Shown: positions 8,621 to 13,613 of the stretch, piece by piece
Position numbering within the stretch: the first letter of the stretch is position 1
Layout of the letters: each line of letters opens with the position of its first letter
Source: an uncultured Saprospiraceae bacterium
GTDB taxonomy: Bacteria; Bacteroidota; Bacteroidia; Chitinophagales; Saprospiraceae
Reading direction: 5' to 3'
Assembly: GCA_937864255.1 (NCBI GenBank)
Contig: CALMIT010000669.1
Coordinates: forward strand, 1-13,613
DNA length: 13,613 nucleotides
Notes under the pieces: generated by a model
The model's input: the letters and a program-made list of their open reading frames with translations, nothing else
Database searches by the model: none
What the model was told of the DNA's origin: nothing
Program-made: the position numbers and the translations under genes

Positions 8621-9615
8621 CATACCTCATTCAGCGCCTTCCAAAGCAAATCTTTCAGTTCGATCAAACCTTTATTTGTATTGGCGGATATAAAAACAAA
8701 AGGGACATCTTTTGGAATTGTAGGCAGTAGCAGGGATTTTAATTCTTCATCTATCAAGTCAGCTTTTGTAATAGCAAGTACGCGCGGCTTGTCGAGCAGT
8801 TCTTCATTGTACATTTTCAGTTCATTCACCAAAATGTCGTATTGCTTTTCGATGTGATCAGCCTCGCAGGGCACCATAAAAAGCAACACCGAGTTGCGTT
8901 CGATATGCCGCAAAAAGCGATGCCCCAGTCCTTTCCCTTCGTGCGCCTTTTCAATGATGCCGGGAATATCAGCCATCACAAAAGAGCGATTATCGCGATA
9001 AGAAACGATACCCAAATTGGGTACAAGCGTAGTAAAAGGATAACTGTCAATTTTGGGTTTGGCGGCGCTTAGCGCCGCCAGCAAAGTAGATTTTCCGGCA
9101 TTCGGAAAACCCACCAATCCCACGTCAGCCAAAACTTTTAACTCTAAAATTTTCCACTCTTCCTGACCCGGTTCGCCGGGTTGAGCGTAGCGAGGCGTTT
9201 GGTTGGTAGCCGATTTGAAATGGGTGTTGCCCAAGCCTCCGCGACCGCCCGAAAGCAGTATTTTTTCTTCGCCCTCTTCAGTTATTTCAAAAAGAAATTC
9301 TTCGGTCTCAGCATCTTTGGCTACTGTACCGAGCGGCACATCCAGGATTACATCTTCGCCGCTCTTGCCGGTTTTATTGCCGCCCATTCCATTTTCGCCG
9401 TGTTCGGCGATCACGTGTTTGCGGTATTTCAGGTGCAAAAGCGTCCACATTTGTTTATTACCCCTCAAAATAATACTGCCGCCGTGACCGCCATCGCCGC
9501 CGTCGGGGCCGCCTTTCGGGATAAATTTTTCGCGGTGAAAATGCACGCTACCCGCCCCGCCCCGGCCTGAACGGCAGCAGATTTTTACATAATCCACAAA
9601 ATTCTGATCAGCCAT
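8620..9615 (-). CDS. obg: GTPase Obg (ribosome assembly)
   Basis: This 331-residue Obg-family GTPase acts in late 50S subunit assembly and links growth to nucleotide state. Residues 1-160 are the glycine-rich Obg fold (GRGGAGSVHFHREK, GGPDGGDGGHGG, SGGRGGLGN). The G domain follows: G1 GFPNAGKST at 169-177, the switch I TT pair at 195-196 (SYPFTTLVPN), G3 DIPGI at 216-220, G4 TKAD at 283-286 (a normal variant of NKxD) and G5 SAN at 310-312. The protein stops soon after G5, so it lacks the extra C-terminal region of E. coli (390 residues) and B. subtilis (428 residues) Obg; short forms are usual in this phylum as far as I recall. The ATG at 9615 gives the conserved MADQNFVDYVKI start. A terminator separates it from adk upstream, so it should have its own promoter. 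Confidence 0.97.
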   Translation of the reverse strand: MADQNFVDYVKICCRSGRGGAGSVHFHREKFIPKGGPDGGDGGHGGSIILRGNKQMWTLLHLKYRKHVIAEHGENGMGGNKTGKSGEDVILDVPLGTVAKDAETEEFLFEITEEGEEKILLSGGRGGLGNTHFKSATNQTPRYAQPGEPGQEEWKILELKVLADVGLVGFPNAGKSTLLAALSAAKPKIDSYPFTTLVPNLGIVSYRDNRSFVMADIPGIIEKAHEGKGLGHRFLRHIERNSVLLFMVPCEADHIEKQYDILVNELKMYNEELLDKPRVLAITKADLIDEELKSLLLPTIPKDVPFVFISANTNKGLIELKDLLWKALNEV

Positions 9616-9662
9616 TTTCTTTCTGTTTCAAAAAAAATTCGGGCGCTAAGTTAGCACAATAA

Positions 9663-9699
9663 AAAATGTCGCTGCATCTGTTCGATACAGCGACATTTT
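9663..9699 (-). terminator. Intrinsic terminator downstream of adk
   Basis: A 12-bp perfect inverted repeat (AAAATGTCGCTG at 9663-9674 and its complement at 9688-9699) encloses a 13-base loop that has a small internal ATC/GAT pairing. It lies 18 bases past the adk stop. Read on the minus strand it ends in a run of six T. It separates adk from obg, which is on the same strand. Confidence 0.85.
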
Positions 9700-9717
9700 C
9701 TCAAATCAAATTTATAA

Positions 9718-10293
9718 TTATCTCAAATCTTCTATCTCCGAGCAAAGCCGGTCGAAGATTTCTTCTATCGTTCCCATCCCGGGTACTTTGACCGCTTTTC
9801 CTTTGCGGGCATAAAAATCAAAAACGGGCGAAGTTTCATTTTTATAAACATCTATGCGCGTTCTGACGATACTTTCATCGTTGTCGTCGGGACGCCCGGA
9901 GGTCACGCCGCGCAGCATAATTCTTTTTACAATTTCTTCGTCGTCCACTTCCAGCGACACCAGCCCGGTCACTTCGGTATCTTTTTCTTCCAGCAAATCA
10001 TCCAGCGCTTTTGCCTGATTCACGGTGCGCGGAAAGCCGTCAAAAATATAACCGTTCACATCGGGATTGGCGTCCACTTTATTTTTCAACATACCGATAG
10101 TCACTTCATCGGGCACCAATTCTCCTTTTTCCATGTAGCTTTTTGCTTTTTGGCCCAGCGGCGTATTGTTGCCCATTTCGTAGCGAAACAAATCGCCGGT
10201 GGAAATGTGCAGCAAATTATATGTCTCAATCAGCTTTGCAGCCTGCGTGCCTTTGCCCGAACCGGGAGGACCAAAAAGGATTAAATTTATCAT
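9718..10293 (-). CDS. adk: Adenylate kinase
   Basis: Cytoplasmic enzyme that interconverts ATP + AMP and 2 ADP. The frame is open back to 10341, but the ATG at 10293 gives MINLILFGPPGSGKGTQ, the conserved start of the family, so the 191-residue version is chosen. Visible motifs are the P-loop GPPGSGKGT (8-16), the AMP-binding segment HISTGDLFR (29-37), the FDGFPRT signature (84-90), and the LID/core arginines in RGVTSGRPDDND and RTRIDVY (128-150). The LID is the short type with no zinc-binding cysteines, which accounts for the length below the 214 residues of E. coli Adk. It is followed by its own terminator. The region upstream is a long gene-poor interval. Confidence 0.97.
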   Translation of the reverse strand: MINLILFGPPGSGKGTQAAKLIETYNLLHISTGDLFRYEMGNNTPLGQKAKSYMEKGELVPDEVTIGMLKNKVDANPDVNGYIFDGFPRTVNQAKALDDLLEEKDTEVTGLVSLEVDDEEIVKRIMLRGVTSGRPDDNDESIVRTRIDVYKNETSPVFDFYARKGKAVKVPGMGTIEEIFDRLCSEIEDLR

Positions 10294-10427
10294 GGTTAAA
10301 AAATTTAAGTTTGATTTTTGAAACGCGGCGAAAATAGCCAATAAAACAAATTGGTGCTTTAGTTTGAAAGCTGATCTTTGACAAAGCGTGTAGTGAATTT
10401 TCTCAATAGATTGTAAATCAATTTTTT

Positions 10428-10589
10428 ATGAAAAAAACTTTTTCAACCTGGCTTGTGGAAATCGCGGGGGATTTTCTTTTTCATTTTCCACATTTATCAA
10501 GATCAGCAGTTTTGAAAAAGGCAATTGCCGGTGATTGCCTTCAAAATTGTGTACAAGCCGAAGTGCTTTTCTATGTTAAAAAAGAATAA
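10428..10589 (+). CDS. Possible small ORF, 53 residues (doubtful)
   Basis: ATG at 10428 opens a frame that runs to TAA at 10587-10589, beginning MKKTFSTWLVEIAGDF and ending VLFYVKKE. I recognise no family. There is no clear ribosome-binding site, although the AT-rich lead-in is normal for Bacteroidota. A hairpin and a DnaA-box match lie inside the frame, which argues for a non-coding role. An open frame of this length can arise by chance. Confidence 0.15.
   Translation: MKKTFSTWLVEIAGDFLFHFPHLSRSAVLKKAIAGDCLQNCVQAEVLFYVKKE
10518..10541. repeat. Hairpin-forming inverted repeat in the adk-COX15 gap
   Basis: AAGGCAAT (10518-10525) and its complement ATTGCCTT (10534-10541) enclose an 8-base loop. 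Five more pairs (TTTTG at 10510-10514 with CAAAA at 10542-10546) extend the stem across a 3-base bulge. No T-run follows, so it is not an ordinary terminator. It could be an RNA structure or a protein-binding dyad. Confidence 0.4.
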
Positions 10590-10941
10590 CCGGACAGGCT
10601 CGAAAAAACTATTTTTCCTCCACAGCAATTTTCTACATTCTGTGGAAAATTTCATAAGTCTTTGAAAAAGAAAGTATGATTATTTGAAGGGACTGTTAGT
10701 TAGTTGCAAACCAACCTTAGTACCCATTTTTCCAATTTTCTTTTCAAATAATTTTCAACAAATTAACACGACTAATAATGATGCGAAGCAAAAAAGAAAT
10801 TATTTAAAATGAATATTAACTGTGTATTAAAAACGTGAATTGAGAAAAGCAGCCGGGTGCTTGCTTATTTTTGTTTTGTTTTTAATCGAAACAATTTTGT
10901 GTTTTCCTTTTCAAAAATTGCATACTGTGTCGAAAACAGAA

Positions 10942-11991
10942 ATGAAATCTTACCCATCCATTTTAAAAATATGGCTGATAACCGGTCTGGTCATGATTTT
11001 CTTGCAGGTCATCATAGGCGGTGTCACACGCCTGACCGGCTCCGGGCTTTCCATCACCAAATGGGACATCGTGACCGGCGCCCTGCCACCGATGAATGAA
11101 GCCGGCTGGCAGCACGAATTTGAACTCTACCAACAAACGCCGCAGTATCAAAAAATCAATCAGGGGATGAGCTTGCCCGAGTTCAAATTCATTTATTTCT
11201 GGGAGTATTTTCACCGCCTCTGGGCGCGGTTGATGGGTTTTGTGTTTATCATTCCTTTTTTCATTTTTTGGCGAAAGGGCTGGATAGATCGCCCGCTGAT
11301 GCGAAAGCTGGGCATTGTTGTATTACTGGCCGCTATCGTTGCTGCATTTGGTTGGATCATGGTGGCGAGCGGTTTGGTCAATCGCCCCTGGGTCAATGCC
11401 TACAAACTCACACTGCCCCTTTCGCTGGCTATTATTACTTTTTGCTACCTGCTTTGGACGATTTTTTGGGTATTTAAAATTCCAAAATTGGTTTTCCACA
11501 ATTCTTCGTTGAAAAGGTGGATAAATACATTACTAATCATGGTCAGTATCCAGATCATGCTAGGCGGTCTGATGTCGGGAATGAAAGCCGCTTTGGTGTA
11601 CCCAACCTGGCCGCTTATGCACTCTGAATTTATACCTTCCCTGTTTTTTGATCTATCCAATTGGCGGTTCGAACATTTGGTGGATTATGACAAAAATCCG
11701 TTTATGCCGGCCTTGGTTCAGGTCTTGCATAGATTTCTCGCTTATGCTTTGACAATCAGTGGTTTATGGTTTATCCTAAAGTTTTTCAGAAGCTCGGAAA
11801 GCGTCTATTTTAAAAATGGAATGAGCCTTTGGGCGGTGGTTTTGATTGCGCAGGTTTTGCTGGGTATTTTTACACTTATCAATAGCGTGGGCGTGGTGCC
11901 GGTAGGTTTGGGCGTGTGGCATCAGGCAATGGCGCTCGTTTTGCTTTCGGTTACTTTGTTTTTGCGTTTTTTGGTATCAAGAAGCGAATGA
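10942..11991 (+). CDS. ctaA: Heme A synthase, COX15 type
   Basis: Polytopic membrane enzyme that oxidises the C8 methyl of heme O to a formyl group, giving heme A for aa3-type cytochrome oxidase. The frame is open from a TTG at 10840, but the first ATG (10942) gives MKSYPSILKIWLITG, which fits family N-termini; GTG 10927 is an alternative. The 349-residue product has about eight membrane helices. Family motifs are GGVTRLTGSGLSITKWD (26-42), WEYFHRLWARLMG (87-99), the GGLMSGMKAALVYPTWPLM segment (208-226), VLHRFLAY (261-268) and GVWHQAM (324-330), giving the expected histidines H91, H263 and H327. The fourth one, normally in helix 4 in a pattern like YRLxxHL, appears as YKLTLPL with P159. This is a COX15-like rather than Bacillus CtaA-like sequence. 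No firm promoter is seen. It converges on cinA. Confidence 0.93.
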   Translation: MKSYPSILKIWLITGLVMIFLQVIIGGVTRLTGSGLSITKWDIVTGALPPMNEAGWQHEFELYQQTPQYQKINQGMSLPEFKFIYFWEYFHRLWARLMGFVFIIPFFIFWRKGWIDRPLMRKLGIVVLLAAIVAAFGWIMVASGLVNRPWVNAYKLTLPLSLAIITFCYLLWTIFWVFKIPKLVFHNSSLKRWINTLLIMVSIQIMLGGLMSGMKAALVYPTWPLMHSEFIPSLFFDLSNWRFEHLVDYDKNPFMPALVQVLHRFLAYALTISGLWFILKFFRSSESVYFKNGMSLWAVVLIAQVLLGIFTLINSVGVVPVGLGVWHQAMALVLLSVTLFLRFLVSRSE

Positions 11992-11999
11992 AAAAATGA

Positions 12000-12019
12000 T
12001 GTGGAAAACCTGTGGAAAT
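12000..12019. repeat. Tandem TGTGGAAA direct repeat, DnaA-box-like
   Basis: Two copies of TGTGGAAA start at 12000 and 12011, exactly 11 bases apart and so on the same face of the helix. The first, TGTGGAAAA, is the complement of an exact DnaA-box consensus match; the second, TGTGGAAAT, differs by one base. They lie in the 45-bp gap between the convergent COX15 and cinA genes, where no terminator hairpin is visible. Confidence 0.4.
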
Positions 12020-12036
12020 ATCTGACAAATAATTTT

Positions 12037-13275
12037 TTAACTAATAATAAAACGGTGAAGCAAGTGCAGCGCAAAGGTGGCTGTGTATTCGATATTTCTG
12101 ATCCGCTCTTTTCCGGGTTGGAGTTTGTGCGTGATTATTTTTTCCTCGCTTCCTACAGCAATCCAAATAGTGCCCACCGGCTTTTCCGGCGTACCGCCGT
12201 CGGGTCCGGCGATGCCGGAAGTGGCAACAGCCAAGTCAGTATTTAGTACTTTTAAAGCGCCTCGTACCATTGCTGTTACAGTTTCCTCGCTTACCGCGCC
12301 GTGTGTTTCCAAAGTTTGTTCAGCTACGCCCAGCTCACGTATTTTGACCTCGTTTGCATAAGCAATGATGCTGCCTTTGTAATAAGCAGACGAGCCGGGT
12401 ACGCTCGTTATCAGGTGCGCCAGGTAGCCGCCCGTGCAACTTTCCGCAGTCGCCAGACTAAGTTTTTTTTCTTTTAAAATATTGCCGATTACTGCTTCCA
12501 GGGCTTCTTCTTCAAAACCGTATGCGTAATCTTTTACGATTTCGAGTAGCTCGGATTTTTTTTCATCCAGCACCTCGTGCAGCATTTTTTCGTCCTTATT
12601 TCTTCCTGTGAGGCGCAATTTTACATTTGCCGGGGAGGGCAGGTAAGCGAGTTTTATAAAAGGCGGCAGATGGTCTTCAAAAGATTCGAGCATGGAAGCG
12701 AGTTGGGATTCGCCGGCTCCGGCTGTTCGTATCGTCCGGTGGGCAATCGGGCTGGAAAGAAAGCGATTTTTCAAGCGCGGCAGCACTTCATTTTCCATTA
12801 TCCACTTCATTTCGTAAGGCACGCCGGGCATAGAAACGAGTACTTTTTCACCGTATTCAAACCACATACCGGGCGCCGTGCCCATTTTATTTTTTAAAAT
12901 AAGCGAGTTGGACGGCATGTAAGATTGATGCTTGTGCGCCTCGGAAGTCGGCCTGCCGAGCATTTCAAACATCCGCACGATCCGCTCATAAGTAGGCTGG
13001 TCAAAAACCATTTTCACATCAAAAAATTCTGCGAGCGCAACTTTTGTAATGTCGTCTTTAGTTGGTCCGAGTCCGCCGGTCATCAGCACCAAATCAGCAT
13101 TACTGAAAGCGTGTCGGATGCCGGCCAAAATTTCCGTTTTTTCATCGCCGACCGACGAAATTTCTACCACTTCGGCGCCCGCCAGATTGAGTTGCTGTCC
13201 CATCCAGGCTGAGTTGGTATCCACAATTTGTCCGATGAGTATTTCATCGCCGACGGTGAGCAGGTGTACCTTCAT
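12037..13275 (-). CDS. cinA: CinA: ADP-ribose pyrophosphatase / NMN deamidase family protein
   Basis: This 412-residue cytoplasmic protein has the full two-domain CinA layout. Residues 1-170 are the MoCF/molybdopterin-binding-like domain (LLTVGDEILIGQIVDTN at 5-21, MTGGLGPTKDD at 65-75, MPGVPYEM at 149-156), linked in other CinA proteins to ADP-ribose hydrolysis. Residues 255-412 are the PncC-type nicotinamide-nucleotide amidase domain with AESCTGG (277-283, S279 the likely catalytic serine) and SGIAGPDGG (353-361). Together these activities salvage NMN and clear ADP-ribose in NAD recycling; the old 'competence-damage inducible' name reflects naming history in other bacteria. The length matches the family (about 410-420). 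The ATG at 13275 follows the dipeptidase stop after a single base, so the two genes are almost certainly one operon. Confidence 0.97.
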   Translation of the reverse strand: MKVHLLTVGDEILIGQIVDTNSAWMGQQLNLAGAEVVEISSVGDEKTEILAGIRHAFSNADLVLMTGGLGPTKDDITKVALAEFFDVKMVFDQPTYERIVRMFEMLGRPTSEAHKHQSYMPSNSLILKNKMGTAPGMWFEYGEKVLVSMPGVPYEMKWIMENEVLPRLKNRFLSSPIAHRTIRTAGAGESQLASMLESFEDHLPPFIKLAYLPSPANVKLRLTGRNKDEKMLHEVLDEKKSELLEIVKDYAYGFEEEALEAVIGNILKEKKLSLATAESCTGGYLAHLITSVPGSSAYYKGSIIAYANEVKIRELGVAEQTLETHGAVSEETVTAMVRGALKVLNTDLAVATSGIAGPDGGTPEKPVGTIWIAVGSEEKIITHKLQPGKERIRNIEYTATFALHLLHRFIIS

Positions 13276-13276
13276 T

Positions 13277-13613
13277 TTACTTTTGCAATTGTTTGGCTAC
13301 GTTTTCCACTTCGCGCCACACGCGGAAAGTATTTTGATAACAAATTTTGGCAATGTCTTCTTCGGTGTACCCGCGTTTGAGCAGCGTATAGATCAAATTC
13401 GGATACATAGAAACGTCTTTCAAACCGGTAGGTAAAGAATCGCCCACGCCGTCAAAATCAGAACCGAAACCGATGTGATTGACTCCGACCAATTTTTTGA
13501 CGTGGTCAATGTGGTTTGCCACGATTTCAAGGTCGGCGTAAAGTTCTTTTTCGTGTTCTTTTTTAAATTGTTCGATAACCGGTTTTGCTGCTTCCTCATC
13601 TTCTTTCAATCCT
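13277..13613 (-). CDS. Membrane-dipeptidase-like M19 peptidase, C-terminal part (partial)
   Basis: The frame enters from the right edge of the window and ends at TAA 13277-13279, giving the last 112 residues; a TTG at 13609 is not a real start. The segment HIDHVKKLVGVNHIGFGSDF followed by DGV is the signature of the renal-dipeptidase (M19) family. It includes the region of the conserved histidine and the active-site Asp in GSDFDG. The tail (YTEEDIAKICYQNTFRVWREVE) matches the family's closing helices, where the usual pattern is a GN.lRV-like motif. M19 enzymes are zinc-dependent and cleave dipeptides, often with a D-residue. The zinc-binding N-terminal half is outside the window, so activity and export cannot be judged. 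It is the first visible gene of an operon with cinA. Confidence 0.9.
   Translation of the reverse strand, partial: GLKEDEEAAKPVIEQFKKEHEKELYADLEIVANHIDHVKKLVGVNHIGFGSDFDGVGDSLPTGLKDVSMYPNLIYTLLKRGYTEEDIAKICYQNTFRVWREVENVAKQLQK

Larger units (their letters stand above)
10294..10941. other. 650-bp interval without a firm gene; possible regulatory or replication region
   Basis: This gap between the divergent adk and COX15 genes must hold the promoters of both, but I see no clean TTG / TAnnTTTG pair. It contains exact matches to the DnaA-box consensus TTWTNCACA at 10484-10492 (+) and 10641-10649 (-), and a one-mismatch copy at 10454-10462 (-). A hairpin lies at 10518-10541, a short dyad TCCACAG/CTGTGGA at 10619-10646, and a very AT-rich stretch at about 10733-10835. 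A 53-codon open frame spans 10428-10589. A replication origin is one possible reading, and a leader or small RNA is another. Neither is established. Confidence 0.5.

Noticed and set aside
9181..9570. 129-codon plus-strand open frame
   Set aside because: Antisense to the glycine-rich part of obg, where biased codons often leave the other strand open.
9646..9653. TAACTTAG as a -7 element for obg
   Set aside because: One mismatch to TAnnTTTG and no TTG at the right distance; too weak to list.
10370..10507. GCTGATCTT and its complement 120 bp apart
   Set aside because: A single 9-bp inverted match in a gap this size is expected by chance about once in two such gaps.
1..13613. CRISPR arrays, insertion sequences, integrase sites or phage genes
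   Set aside because: No spaced repeats, transposase frames or terminal inverted repeats were seen; the gene content is ordinary chromosomal.

Overview
The window looks like a chromosomal stretch from an aerobic member of the Bacteroidota, possibly a Saprospiria- or Cytophaga-like lineage; the genus cannot be fixed from the sequence. The evidence is a type IX secretion (T9SS) type A C-terminal sorting tail on a zinc carboxypeptidase, a CHU_C-like (gliding-motility/T9SS type B) domain, a fused CcsB-CcsA cytochrome c synthase with the Bacteroidota periplasmic insertion, a TAnnTTTG-type -7 promoter element, short Obg and Adk proteins, and few clear Shine-Dalgarno sequences.

Layout. Bases 1-225 hold the 3' end of a small OB-fold-like protein gene (+). 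It converges, 4 bp apart, on a large ccsBA gene (3352-230, -). Next comes an initiator tRNA-fMet gene (3642-3570, -) with its own -7 element and a strong terminator. Further right on the minus strand are an M14 carboxypeptidase (about 6124-3746) and, just upstream, a small Cys-rich lipoprotein with a CHU_C-like domain (6725-6207). A divergent interval leads to a plus-strand gene for a SPOR-like/peptidoglycan-binding periplasmic protein (6948-8582). A 36-bp perfect palindrome then acts as a bidirectional terminator facing obg (9615-8620, -). The adk gene (10293-9718, -) is separated from obg by another terminator. After a gene-poor 650-bp interval come a plus-strand COX15-type heme A synthase gene (10942-11991) and, converging on it, a minus-strand operon of an M19 dipeptidase (partial, 13613-13277) and cinA (13275-12037).

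Together. Two genes serve aerobic respiration: CcsBA attaches heme to c-type cytochromes and COX15 makes heme A for aa3-type oxidases. Several products belong to the cell envelope (SPOR/PG-binding protein, lipoprotein, T9SS peptidase). The rest are housekeeping: Obg for ribosome assembly, Adk for nucleotide energy balance, CinA for pyridine nucleotide repair, and initiator tRNA.

I found no convincing new multi-gene system. The points most worth checking are a proline at the position where COX15 proteins normally carry a heme-ligating histidine, the 650-bp gene-poor interval with DnaA-box-like sites and a hairpin, the lipid-anchored Cys-rich CHU_C-like protein, and the unrecognised C-terminal half of the SPOR-like protein.
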